Shown piece by piece: positions 17,908 through 26,917 of a stretch of DNA of 42,865 bases. The stretch spans positions 1 through 42,865 of the forward strand of contig JANYET010000063.1 in assembly GCA_025359785.1 (NCBI GenBank), in the 5' to 3' direction. This DNA is from Alphaproteobacteria bacterium. GTDB lineage: Bacteria > Pseudomonadota > Alphaproteobacteria > Caulobacterales > Caulobacteraceae. Numbering within the stretch: the first letter of the stretch is position 1; each line of letters starts with the position of its first letter. The position numbers were made by a program, and so were the translations under genes. The notes beneath the pieces are model-generated. The model searched no databases and had not been told where the DNA came from. It saw only the letters and a program-made list of their open reading frames with translations.

Positions 17908-19248
17908 ATGACTCAAAAGCCGTTGATCGGCCTGTTCGTCTTGTTTGCGACGACGTCGGTAGGCGCCGTTGCTCAGGCGGATACCTACAGCTACACCGCG
18001 CTCACCGCGCCGAACACGACGTTCACCGCCCCGCGGGATATCAACAATCTGGGCGTCGTCACGGGGCGCGTCGGCGCCACGGGCTCCTTTACGGAAGCCG
18101 GGGGCGTCTTCACCAACATCGGTGTTCCCGGCGCCACCAGAACGGTCGCGCGAGGGATCAATGACGCGGGCGACGTCGTCGGTTTCTACAAGCCCTCGGG
18201 GCCGAGCGGCTTGCAGGCCTTCATCCGCTCTGGCGCCGGATACTCCACCTTCAGCTTCGCCGGCGCCGACGCGACGCAAGGCACAGGCATCAACGACACC
18301 GGCTCGTTCGTCGGCGGCTACATGGTTGGCGGCGTCCAGCACGCGTTCCAGAATATTGGCGGCGTGGCCAGCGAGATTTCCGTCGCCGGCGCGGTGGCGG
18401 CCCTTGCGACCGGCATCAACAACTCCGGTGACGTCGTCGGCTATTATATGAACGCCGCCAACAATACCCTAGGTTTCATCGCTCACAACAATACCGTGAC
18501 CAGCTTCGCGATGCCGGGCACAACCGAGACTGCGCCCTTGGGCATCAACAATCTTGGCGAGATCGTCGGCGCCTACATTCCGACAGGATCGAACGACGAA
18601 CTGCCGTTTGCGAAAATCGGCGATCTCTACACGCTGCTCAGCGTTCCCCAGGCTATCTATCCGGGCGCGACCGCGACCAACGCCACCGGCGTCAACGATG
18701 CGGGGGTCATCGTCGGCTATATCGGCGCGGCGGGTTCGAACTTTTTGAACGGCTTCATCGCCACGCCCGTCGCGGGCGCGCCACTGGATATCGCGCTGGC
18801 GGGTGGTGACGCCGCGGCGCCCGTCATGCTGCCGCTGAGCAAGATCAATTCCGTGTCCAGCGCCATTGGCGGCGGGGTGAGTTCGCAGTTCTACAGTTTT
18901 GACTGGTCTGGCGGCGCATTCGCCGCGACCCTGTCCCTAACGGGCGCCGATCAGGCCATGTCCTATGCCTTCCAGCTTTGCTCGGGGTCGAGCTGCGGGA
19001 CTGTTTTGGACAGCAAGACGCTCAAATACGACCAATGGACGGGCACGCTCACGGACGACCTGGCCGCGGGAACCTACACCATCGGTCTGCTCGAGCATCA
19101 GCCCGGCGTCGATCCGTATTTCACGCTTAGTTTCCAATCGGCCGTGTCCTCCGCCGTGCCGGAACCCGCCGCTTGGGCCCTGTTGCTGATCGGTTTCGGC
19201 AGTGTGGGCAGCTTGGTCCGCGCCCGCCGACGTCGGATCGCCGCATAG
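17908..19248 (+). CDS. Exported HAF-repeat protein with PEPxxWA-CTERM sorting tail
   Basis: The 446-residue protein has a signal peptide (1-24, ending VAQA). At least six HAF-type repeats then follow, built on (I/V)N(N/D)xGxxVGxY: INNLGVVTGR, INDAGDVVGFY, INDTGSFVGGY, INNSGDVVGYY, INNLGEIVGAY and VNDAGVIVGYI. A second beta-rich domain (about 300-410) contains a Cys pair (QLCSGSSCGT). The C-terminus is VPEPAAWALLLIGFG followed by a hydrophobic stretch and RARRRR. This is the PEPxxWA variant of the PEP-CTERM signal, recognised by exosortase-type machinery and linked to envelope or exopolysaccharide sorting. No exosortase is in the window. The start is ATG 17908 with a strong GGGGGAAG site. Confidence 0.9.
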   Translation: MTQKPLIGLFVLFATTSVGAVAQADTYSYTALTAPNTTFTAPRDINNLGVVTGRVGATGSFTEAGGVFTNIGVPGATRTVARGINDAGDVVGFYKPSGPSGLQAFIRSGAGYSTFSFAGADATQGTGINDTGSFVGGYMVGGVQHAFQNIGGVASEISVAGAVAALATGINNSGDVVGYYMNAANNTLGFIAHNNTVTSFAMPGTTETAPLGINNLGEIVGAYIPTGSNDELPFAKIGDLYTLLSVPQAIYPGATATNATGVNDAGVIVGYIGAAGSNFLNGFIATPVAGAPLDIALAGGDAAAPVMLPLSKINSVSSAIGGGVSSQFYSFDWSGGAFAATLSLTGADQAMSYAFQLCSGSSCGTVLDSKTLKYDQWTGTLTDDLAAGTYTIGLLEHQPGVDPYFTLSFQSAVSSAVPEPAAWALLLIGFGSVGSLVRARRRRIAA

Positions 19249-19400
19249 CCTTGATCGCTTGATCTCCTGGCCCGAGCCGCCAGCCTGACGATCCCTGCGA
19301 TCCCCGTCGCAGTGTGCAAGCGCCGCTCAAGCTGGTGAACGGCATGGCCCTCTGGAACGGTCCGATGGCGCGGACCTGTCGGCCGGCGTGGACACAGGTC

Positions 19401-20672
19401 CTATTCGAACCCGCTGATCTCCGGCCCCCGTCCATTCCACCCCGACACCGCCTCGAACGCGGCGCCCAGGGTCACGACCATGGCCTCGTCGCGCGGGCGG
19501 CCGACGATCTGCAGGCCGACCGGCATGGCCTCGCGCGTCAGGCCGCAGGGCACGCTGATGCCGGGCAGGTCGAGGTAGTTGGCGGCGCGCGTCAGGCGGC
19601 TGAGCGGAGAGGTGGTCTCGTCCACCTGATCCATCGGCGGTCCGGGGATCGGGCAGGTCGGCGTGGCCAGGCCGTCATAGGTGGCGAGCCAGGCGTGGAA
19701 CAGTTTCTGATCCTCCGCGCGCTGGGCGTGGGCCTGCGCCAGGCGGTCGTCGGAGACATCGCGGCCGACCTCGAAGCGCTTGACGATCCAGGGGTCCATG
19801 ACGTCGCGGTGGGCCTCGATCCGAGCGTGGTGGATGCGCCAGCCCTCGGCGGCCATCAGCAGGCCGTTGGTGGCAAAGCTCTCGTCCATCACCTTGGGCG
19901 GCCGCACCATCTGGACGGTGACGCCGGCCTTGCGGAGTTTGTCGAGGGCGGCCAGGTACAGGCGGCCGACGTCGGCGTCGACTTCGCCCAGATGTTCCAG
20001 GGGGATCGCGGCGACGCGGCGGCCCTCGGCCTCGGCGCTCAGGGCGGCCTCGGCGTCGAAGGGCGGGCGCACGGCGTCGGCGCCATCGGGACCGGAGACT
20101 AGCGCCAGCATCCGCGCGGCGGTCGCCACGTCCCTCGCCAGCGCGCCGACGGTGTCCAGCGACGGCGCGAGCGGATGAACGCCGGTCAGGCTGACCAGAC
20201 CGCGCCCCGGCTTCAGGCCGACGACGCCGCAGGTCGCCGCGGGGATGCGCACGGAGCCACCGGTGTCGCTGCCGAGCGCGGCGTCCACCAGGCCGGCCGC
20301 CACGGCGACCGCCGAGCCGGACGACGAGCCGCCGGGCGCGCGGTGTGTCTTGGCGTCCCAGGGGTTCCAGGGCGCGCCGACCGCCCGGTTGGTGCCCCAG
20401 CCGCCGTAGGCCAGCTCTACGGTCTGGGTCTTGCCCACCGCGCGCCAGCCGGCGTCGAGCAGCCTCTGCACCACCACCGCGTGGGCCGCCGGGCTTTCGG
20501 CCAGCGGAACCCGCGCCCCGCCGCCGGTCGGCACGCCGGCCACATCGAACAGGTCCTTGATCGCGAACACCGGCCCGGAGCCCTCGCCTAAAGCGGGATC
20601 GAACACACGCACAAAGGCCTTCAGGCGGCTATCGTAGCGGCGGATGCGGACGAGCGCTTCGTCGGGGGACAT
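19401..20672 (-). CDS. Amidase-signature family amidohydrolase
   Basis: A 423-residue amidase with the complete Ser-cisSer-Lys triad: Lys39 in FAIKDLFDVAG, Ser116 in RAPGGSSSGSA, and nucleophile Ser140 in GSDTGGSVRIPA. The C-terminal part (TPTCPIPGPP, then NYLDLPGISVPCG and MPVGLQIVGRP) is also standard. The family hydrolyses carboxamides and includes GatA, but no gatB or gatC is adjacent and the C-terminus lacks GatA features, so this is a stand-alone amidase of unknown substrate. It starts at ATG 20672 and is divergent from ppc, with an intergenic region of about 90 bp. Confidence 0.9.
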   Translation of the reverse strand: MSPDEALVRIRRYDSRLKAFVRVFDPALGEGSGPVFAIKDLFDVAGVPTGGGARVPLAESPAAHAVVVQRLLDAGWRAVGKTQTVELAYGGWGTNRAVGAPWNPWDAKTHRAPGGSSSGSAVAVAAGLVDAALGSDTGGSVRIPAATCGVVGLKPGRGLVSLTGVHPLAPSLDTVGALARDVATAARMLALVSGPDGADAVRPPFDAEAALSAEAEGRRVAAIPLEHLGEVDADVGRLYLAALDKLRKAGVTVQMVRPPKVMDESFATNGLLMAAEGWRIHHARIEAHRDVMDPWIVKRFEVGRDVSDDRLAQAHAQRAEDQKLFHAWLATYDGLATPTCPIPGPPMDQVDETTSPLSRLTRAANYLDLPGISVPCGLTREAMPVGLQIVGRPRDEAMVVTLGAAFEAVSGWNGRGPEISGFE

Positions 20673-20760
20673 GAAGCTTCCTTTGCGGCGTGGCGACTAT
20701 TGCCCGGTCCAACACCAGGAAACCAGATGACGCGTGGCCCAGCCTGTGGCTTTTCCTGAG

Positions 20761-23475
20761 ATGGCCATGACCAGCACGCTTCCTGACCAGCTTCGAAGCA
20801 CCATCCGGTTCCTGGGCCGCGTCCTGGGCGACGTGATCCGCGCCGAGGACGGTGAGGCGGTGTTCAGCCAGATCGAGGAGATTCGGCAGGCGTCGGTCGC
20901 CTTTCACCGTGAGGGCACGCCCAAGGCCGCCAAGCTGATGGCTGAGCGCCTCGAGGGGCTGAGCCTGCCGGACACCGTGCGGTTCGCCCATTCCTTCGCC
21001 GCCTTCCTGCAGATCACCAACCTGGCCGAGGATCAGATTCAGCGGCAACGCGGGCGTGGCGGCGACAGCCGGCCGGACACCCTGGCCGGGGCCATGCGGA
21101 CGCTGGCCTCCGAAGGCGTCGGGCGCGAGGCGGTGCTGGCGCTGCTGGCCGATGCCTTGATCTCGCCGGTGATCACCGCTCACCCCAGCGAGGTGCGCCG
21201 CAAGAGCGTTCTCGACCGCGTGGGCGCCATCGCCGACGACCTCGACGCCTACAATCACGCTCGCGGCGAGGCGCAGCGGACGGCCATCGAGCGCGAGCTG
21301 GTGCGGCAGGTCTCGATCTTCTGGCGTACACGGCTGTTGCGGTCGGTGAAGCTCGGGGTCGGTGACGAGATCGAGAACGCCGTCTCCTATTTCGAGCGCA
21401 GCTTCCTGCCGGAGTTGCCGCGGCTCTACGCCCACTGGGTCGAGGTGCTGGGCCATCCGGCGGACCTGAACAGTTTTCTCCGCGTGGGGTCCTGGGTTGG
21501 CGGCGACCGGGACGGCAATCCGTTCGTGACCGCCGAGGTGCTGCGCCAGGCGATGGGCCGCCAGGCGCAGGCGGCCTTGCGCATGTACCTGGAGACGATC
21601 AATGCGCTCGGCGCGGAGCTGTCGCTCTCCGGCCGGCTCGCCAAGGTGACGCCGCGGCTGACGGCGCTGGCCAAGGCCGCGCACGACGCCTCGCCGCACC
21701 GCGCCGACGAGCCCTATCGCCAGGCGCTGACCGGCGTCTATGCGCGGCTGGCGGCCAGCTACGTCCGGCTGACCGGCGAGGCGCCGGCCCGGCCGCCCGC
21801 CGCCGAGGCCGAGCCCTACGCCAGTCCCGACGATCTGAAGGCTGACCTGGAAACCATCCTGTCCAGCCTGCTCGCCAATCACGGGGATACCTTTAGCCGT
21901 GGTCCGCTGCCCGACCTGATCCGCGCCGTCGACACCTTCGGTTTCCACCTCGCTCGACTGGACCTTCGCCAGAATTCCTCGGTTCACGCGCGGACGGCGG
22001 CGGAACTGTTGAAAGTCGCCGGCGTCTGCGACGACTACGAGGCCCTGGATGAGGCGGCGCGGCGCAAGCTGCTGATCGCCGAGCTCAGCCACGGCCGGCT
22101 GCTCTATTCGCCCTTCGCCGACTACAGCGACGAGACCCGCCGCGAGATCGCCGTCCTGACCGCCGCGGCCGACGCCAAGCGGCTCTACGGCAAGGACGCG
22201 ATCCGCGCCTATATCGTCTCGAACACCCAGTCGGTGTCGGACCTTCTTGAGGTTTATCTGCTTCTTAAAGAGGTCGGCCTGTTCCTGCCCGGTCTCCCAG
22301 GGGCCGATCCGCCACGCACCCAGGTCTTCGCCGAGCCGCTGTTCGAGACCATCGCCGACCTGCGCGCCGCGCCTGAAACCCTGAAGGCCTATCTCGCCCT
22401 GCCGCTGATCCGCGCGCTGGTGAAGCCGATCGGCCTGCAGGAGGTGATGATCGGCTATTCGGATAGCAACAAGGACGGAAGTTACCTAACGTCAACCTGG
22501 GAGCTCTATCAGACCTCCCGGGCGCTGGCCCGAGTGACCCAGGCCGAGGCGCTTCGACTGCAGCTCTTCCATGGTCGAGGCGGCGCGGTCGGCCGCGGCG
22601 GCGGCTCCAGCTTCGAGGCGATCCTCGCCCAGCCCGGCGGCACGGTGAACGGCCGCATCCGCATCACCGAACAGGGCGAGGTGGTGGCCAACAAGTACGC
22701 CGATCCGGAACTGGCGCGCCAGAGCCTGGAGACCCTGACCGCCGGCGTGGTCCTGGCCTCGCTTCGCAAGGCGGCCGAGGCCGAGGTCGCCGCCCCGCAC
22801 GCCAAGGTCATGGAAGCCCTGTCGCAGGGCTCGATGGCGGCCTACCGGGCGCTGGTCCACGAGACGCCGGGCTTCGTCGACTATTTCTACGGCGCGACCC
22901 CGATCAGCGAGATCGCCGACCTGAACATCGGCAGCCGGCCCACCTCGCGGCAGGCGAGCCGCAGCATCGGCGGGCTGCGGGCTATTCCGTGGGTGTTCTC
23001 CTGGGCGCAGAGCCGCGCGATGCTGCCGGGCTGGTACGGTTTTGGCTCGGCGGTCGCCAATGCCGGCGTGGACCTGAAAGCCCTGGCCGACCTGCACGAG
23101 AGCTGGCCCTTCTTCTCCTCGGCGCTGGCCAACATGGAGATGGTGCTGGCCAAGGCCGACATGGCCATCGCCGGGCGCTACGCGGGCCTGGTCGAGGACC
23201 GCAAACTCGCTGATCACGTCTTCGGTCAGATCAAGGCCGAGTGGGAGCGGACCACCGAGGCGCTGCTGACCATCACCGGTCAGGCGGCGTTGCTCGACAA
23301 GCACCCGGACCTCGCCGCGACCATCCGCTCGCGACTGCCCTACATCGACCCGCTGAACCATCTGCAGATCGAACTGATCCGCCGCCGGCGGCGCGGCGAC
23401 GCCGACGAGGCGGTGGTGGAAGGCATCCACCTGACCATCAACGGCGTGGCGGCGGGCCTCCGGAACACCGGCTAG
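20761..23475 (+). CDS. ppc: Phosphoenolpyruvate carboxylase
   Basis: About 904 residues, full length for bacterial PEPC, which carboxylates phosphoenolpyruvate to oxaloacetate to refill the TCA cycle. Hallmarks are VITAHPSEVRRKSV (catalytic His), SWVGGDRDGNPFVT, GYSDSNKDGSYLTS, LFHGRGGAVGRGGGSSF, and RAIPWVFSWAQSR. The invariant C-terminal asparagine-threonine-glycine (LRNTG) ends exactly at the stop. The start is ambiguous: GTG 20734, ATG 20761 and ATG 20767 are all in frame. The conserved region (LRSTIRFLGRVLGDVI) begins just after the ATGs, so I favour 20761 or 20767. The malonyl-CoA synthetase start lies only 25 bp downstream, so co-transcription is likely. Confidence 0.96.
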   Translation: MAMTSTLPDQLRSTIRFLGRVLGDVIRAEDGEAVFSQIEEIRQASVAFHREGTPKAAKLMAERLEGLSLPDTVRFAHSFAAFLQITNLAEDQIQRQRGRGGDSRPDTLAGAMRTLASEGVGREAVLALLADALISPVITAHPSEVRRKSVLDRVGAIADDLDAYNHARGEAQRTAIERELVRQVSIFWRTRLLRSVKLGVGDEIENAVSYFERSFLPELPRLYAHWVEVLGHPADLNSFLRVGSWVGGDRDGNPFVTAEVLRQAMGRQAQAALRMYLETINALGAELSLSGRLAKVTPRLTALAKAAHDASPHRADEPYRQALTGVYARLAASYVRLTGEAPARPPAAEAEPYASPDDLKADLETILSSLLANHGDTFSRGPLPDLIRAVDTFGFHLARLDLRQNSSVHARTAAELLKVAGVCDDYEALDEAARRKLLIAELSHGRLLYSPFADYSDETRREIAVLTAAADAKRLYGKDAIRAYIVSNTQSVSDLLEVYLLLKEVGLFLPGLPGADPPRTQVFAEPLFETIADLRAAPETLKAYLALPLIRALVKPIGLQEVMIGYSDSNKDGSYLTSTWELYQTSRALARVTQAEALRLQLFHGRGGAVGRGGGSSFEAILAQPGGTVNGRIRITEQGEVVANKYADPELARQSLETLTAGVVLASLRKAAEAEVAAPHAKVMEALSQGSMAAYRALVHETPGFVDYFYGATPISEIADLNIGSRPTSRQASRSIGGLRAIPWVFSWAQSRAMLPGWYGFGSAVANAGVDLKALADLHESWPFFSSALANMEMVLAKADMAIAGRYAGLVEDRKLADHVFGQIKAEWERTTEALLTITGQAALLDKHPDLAATIRSRLPYIDPLNHLQIELIRRRRRGDADEAVVEGIHLTINGVAAGLRNTG

Positions 23476-23500
23476 GCTGGCGCGGGGCGAGGGATTTTGC

Positions 23501-24904
23501 ATGGCGAACCTCTACGACATCCTGGCCGCGGGCTTTCCGGCCGACCGCGACAAGCCGGCGTTCCTGCTGAGCGACGGCTCGGCGGTGAGCTATGGCGAAC
23601 TGGAGGCGGGCGCCGCGCAGATCGCGGGCCATCTGGTCGCCAGCGGTGTCGCGCCAGGCGACCGGGTCGGGCTGCAGGCCGAGAAATCGGTCGAGGCGGT
23701 GATGATCTATCTGGGCGTGCTGAAGGCGGGCGCGGCCTTCCTGCCGCTGAACTCGGCCTACACCTCGGCCGAGGTGGACTACTTCGTGCACGACGCTGAG
23801 CCGCGGGTGTTCGTGACCGACGCGCAGGCCTTCCGCGCCGAGGCGGACGCTGCAGATCCGCTGCTGAAGACTGTGCCACGCGCCGACGACGATCTGGCCT
23901 CGCTGATCTACACCAGCGGCACCACCGGGCGGTCGAAGGGGGCTATGCTGAGCCATGGCAATCTGGCGGCCAACGCCACCGCCTTGCACCAGATCTGGGC
24001 CTTTTCACCCGACGACGTCCTGCTGCACGCCCTGCCGATCTTCCACGTCCACGGCCTGTTCGTGGCGATGCACTGCGCCTTCCTGTCCGGCGCCCCGATG
24101 GTCTGGCTGCCGAAGTTCGACGACGCCCGGGTGATGACGGCCCTGGCGCGCTCGACTGTGATGATGGGCGTGCCGACCTTCTACACGCGCCTGCTGGCCA
24201 ACCCGGCCTTCACCCGCGAGGCGGCGGCGCACATGCGCCTGTTCATCTCCGGCTCCGCGCCGCTGCTGGAGTCGACCTTCGCCGAGTTCGAGGCGCGCAC
24301 CGGAAAGCGCATCCTGGAACGCTACGGCATGAGCGAGGCGGTGATCATCACCTCGAATCCTCTCGTCGGCGAGCGCATCCCCGGCAGCGTCGGCTATCCG
24401 CTGCCGGGCGTGGAATTGCGGATCGCTGGCGGGGATCAAACTGGTGTCATCCAGATCCGCGGGCCTAGCGTCTTCTCAGCCTATTGGCGCATGCCGGACA
24501 AGACCGCCGAGGAATTCACCGACGGCTTCTTCATAACCGGCGACGTGGGCCGCCAGGATCCGGACGGGCGCGTGTGGATCAGTGGCCGGGCCAAGGATCT
24601 GATCATCTCCGGCGGCTACAACGTCTATCCCAAGGAGATCGAGCTTATCCTCGACGAGATGATCGGCGTCACCGAGAGCGCCGTGGTCGGCATCCCGCAC
24701 CCCGACTTCGGCGAGGGCGTCGTAGCCGTCGTCATAGGGCAGGGCACGGAGGCGGCGATGATCGCCGATTGCCGCCGGCGGCTTGCGCCCTACAAGTCGC
24801 CCAAGCGGATCGTCTTCGTGGACGAACTGCCGCGTAACGCCATGGGCAAGGTGCAGAAGAACCTGCTACGCGACCGCTACACGGACCTCTTCAAGTCCGG
24901 CTGA
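23501..24904 (+). CDS. matB: Malonyl-CoA synthetase-like acyl-CoA ligase
   Basis: A 467-residue adenylate-forming ligase. The P-loop is LIYTSGTTGRSKGAM (136-150), the adenine motif is ERYGMSE, the hinge region is ISGRAKDLIISGGYNVYP, and the catalytic lysine is in NAMGKVQKN (Lys450). The segment HALPIFHVHGLFVA followed by WLPKFD is characteristic of the MatB branch, which makes malonyl-CoA or methylmalonyl-CoA from the free diacid, CoA and ATP. The length is shorter than the roughly 500 aa of several MatBs because the N-terminal region is compact. It follows ppc closely and precedes an SDR, a CoA transferase and a crotonase on the same strand. Specificity between malonate and other short diacids is not settled by sequence. 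Confidence 0.85.
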   Translation: MANLYDILAAGFPADRDKPAFLLSDGSAVSYGELEAGAAQIAGHLVASGVAPGDRVGLQAEKSVEAVMIYLGVLKAGAAFLPLNSAYTSAEVDYFVHDAEPRVFVTDAQAFRAEADAADPLLKTVPRADDDLASLIYTSGTTGRSKGAMLSHGNLAANATALHQIWAFSPDDVLLHALPIFHVHGLFVAMHCAFLSGAPMVWLPKFDDARVMTALARSTVMMGVPTFYTRLLANPAFTREAAAHMRLFISGSAPLLESTFAEFEARTGKRILERYGMSEAVIITSNPLVGERIPGSVGYPLPGVELRIAGGDQTGVIQIRGPSVFSAYWRMPDKTAEEFTDGFFITGDVGRQDPDGRVWISGRAKDLIISGGYNVYPKEIELILDEMIGVTESAVVGIPHPDFGEGVVAVVIGQGTEAAMIADCRRRLAPYKSPKRIVFVDELPRNAMGKVQKNLLRDRYTDLFKSG

Positions 24905-24926
24905 CAGCAACCAGGAACGAGGCGAG

Positions 24927-25697
24927 ATGGATCTGCAACTGAAGGGTAAGACCGCGATCGTGACCGGCGGCACCCGCGGCATCGGCCGCGCCATCGCCGA
25001 AACCTTCGCCGACGAGGGCGCCAATGTCGCCATCTGCGCGCGCAACGCCGATCAGGTGGCCGAGACGGTCAAAGCCCTGGAGGCCAAGGGTGTGAAGGCC
25101 TGGGGCGCGGTGGTCGACATCGCCGACGGCCCGGCCCTGCAGAGCTTCGTGCGCGACGCGGCGGCGAAGCTGGGCGGCCTCGACGTCCTGGTCTCCAACG
25201 CCAGCGCGCTCGTCCAAGGCAATTCCGAGAAGGATTGGCAGGCGATGTTCGACATCGACATGCTGGGCGCGGTGCGCACCTGGGGGGCCGCCAAGCCGCT
25301 GCTCACCGAGGCCGCGGCACGGACCGGCGACGCCTGTTTCATCATCACGTCGTCGGTATCGTCGGTGAACTCGGACGCACCGTCATCCTATGGCGCCATG
25401 AAGGCCGCTCTGATCCACTTCGCCAAGGGGGTTGCGCGGCAGAACGCGCCGAACAAGGTTCGCTGCAACGTGGTCTCGCCGGGGACGGTGTTCTTCGAGG
25501 ACGGCGTCTGGGGCAACGTCAAGCGTGGCATGCCCGACTTCTTCGACCAGATGATCAAGCGCAACCCGACCGGCCGCATGGCGACGCCGGAGGAGATCGC
25601 CGCGGCGACGGTGTTCCTGGCGAGCCCGCGCTCGGCGTTCACCACGGGCGCGAACATGATCGTCGACGGTGCGATCACCCAGCGGGTGAATTATTAG
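24927..25697 (+). CDS. Short-chain dehydrogenase/reductase
   Basis: The 256-residue product is a classical SDR: TGGTRGIG (13-20) binds NAD(P), and Ser142, Tyr154 and Lys158 in ITSSVSS / SYGAMKAAL form the catalytic set. The usual NAG motif reads NAS (SNASA). The C-terminus GANMIVDGAITQRVNY is typical of FabG-like enzymes. It starts at ATG 24927 with GGCGAG upstream, 22 bp after matB. In this context a 3-hydroxyacyl-CoA or related CoA-thioester oxidoreduction is plausible, but that is inferred from neighbours and not from any substrate motif. Confidence 0.9.
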   Translation: MDLQLKGKTAIVTGGTRGIGRAIAETFADEGANVAICARNADQVAETVKALEAKGVKAWGAVVDIADGPALQSFVRDAAAKLGGLDVLVSNASALVQGNSEKDWQAMFDIDMLGAVRTWGAAKPLLTEAAARTGDACFIITSSVSSVNSDAPSSYGAMKAALIHFAKGVARQNAPNKVRCNVVSPGTVFFEDGVWGNVKRGMPDFFDQMIKRNPTGRMATPEEIAAATVFLASPRSAFTTGANMIVDGAITQRVNY

Positions 25698-25729
25698 CCA
25701 CAAGGCATGGGCAAGCCCGAGGAAATGAT

Positions 25730-26917
25730 ATGTCCGCGCTCTCGGGTCTAAAGGTTCTGGACTGCACGCATGTGATCGCCGGCGCCTATTGCTCGCTGGT
25801 GCTCGCCGACCTGGGCGCCGACGTCGTCAAGATCGAGCCGCCGTCGGGGGAGAGCACGCGCGGGCTGCGTGGTGGCGGGTTTCGGGCCTACGACTTCGTC
25901 AACCGCAACAAGCGTGCCATCGCGCTCGACCTGTCCACCGCGCGCGGGGCCGAGGCGGTGCGCAAGCTGGCCGAGACCGCGGATGTCTTCGTCGAGAACT
26001 ACCGGCCCGGCGCGCTGGACCGGATGGGGCTGGGCTATGAGCAGCTTTCGGCGATCAATCCGCGGCTGGTCTATTGCTCGATCTCCGGCTTCGGCCTGGA
26101 TGGCCCCTATCGCGAGCGCGGTGGCTTCGACCTGATCGCCCAGGCCATGAGCGGGATGATGAGTTTCGTCGGCGAGCAGGGCAGCGACAAGCCGTGCTCC
26201 ACCGCCGTGCCAATCAGCGACCTCAACGCGGGGCTGTTCGGGGCCATCGGCGTCCTGGCCGCCCTGCAGAGCCGTGCGACGACCGGCAGGGGTCAGCATG
26301 TGGAGTCTTCGCTGTTGGAGTCGGCGATGGCCTACACGATCTGGGAGACCGGCATGTTCCTCACGGCCGGCGATCTGCCCAGCCGCAGCGGCACGCGCCA
26401 TCGCCTGGCCGCGCCCTATGAGGCGCTGAAGACCGCGGACGGGCACATGGTGGTCGGCGTAAATTCCCAGCGGCTGTGGAAACGCTTCTGCGAAGCCCTG
26501 GACGAACCGGGCCTGATCGCCGAGGCGGGCTTTGACAGCCCCGCTGGGCGAATGAAGAACCGCGACGCGCTGCAGGCGCGGCTGGAGGCCATCCTGACCC
26601 GCGACACCTCGGCCAACTGGGTGCTGAAGCTGGAAGCGAAGGGGGTGCCGGCTGGCCCGCTCAACGATCTCGCCCAGGCCTGGGACGATCCGCAGATCAA
26701 GGCGCGCGGCCTGCTGACAGAGGTCGAGGGCCGCCGCTTCGTGCGTACGCCGATCAAGCTGCATGACACGCCGGTCGCGCTTACCCGGGGTCCCGCCGAG
26801 GTGGGCCAGCATACCCGCGAGGTGCTGGCCGAGGCCGGTTTCGCCGCTGGGGACATCGACGCGCTGATCGCCGAGGGTGCGGCGGCCACGGAAAGCAGAC
26901 AAGGGGCGCCCCTATGA
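25730..26917 (+). CDS. Family III (CaiB/BaiF) CoA transferase
   Basis: A 395-residue CoA transferase. The N-terminus GLKVLDCTHVIAGAYCSLVLADLGADVVKIEPP, interrupted here only for description, is the diagnostic family III motif. Asp164 in VPISDLNAGLFGA is the nucleophile that forms the aspartyl-CoA anhydride. VFVENYRPGALDRMGLGY, ISGFGLDGPY and GRGQHVESSLLESAM are further conserved blocks. The family moves CoA between carboxylic acids, often dicarboxylates, in catabolic routes. It starts at ATG 25730 (GAGGAA upstream), 32 bp after the SDR, and overlaps the next gene by 4 nt, so these are one operon. The substrate is not determined. Confidence 0.92.
   Translation: MSALSGLKVLDCTHVIAGAYCSLVLADLGADVVKIEPPSGESTRGLRGGGFRAYDFVNRNKRAIALDLSTARGAEAVRKLAETADVFVENYRPGALDRMGLGYEQLSAINPRLVYCSISGFGLDGPYRERGGFDLIAQAMSGMMSFVGEQGSDKPCSTAVPISDLNAGLFGAIGVLAALQSRATTGRGQHVESSLLESAMAYTIWETGMFLTAGDLPSRSGTRHRLAAPYEALKTADGHMVVGVNSQRLWKRFCEALDEPGLIAEAGFDSPAGRMKNRDALQARLEAILTRDTSANWVLKLEAKGVPAGPLNDLAQAWDDPQIKARGLLTEVEGRRFVRTPIKLHDTPVALTRGPAEVGQHTREVLAEAGFAAGDIDALIAEGAAATESRQGAPL

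Noticed and set aside
20629..22092. 487-codon frame antisense to ppc
   Set aside because: It lies opposite a full-length PEPC with all motifs; long antisense frames are expected at this GC content, and its sequence is repetitive Gly/Arg/His without a domain.
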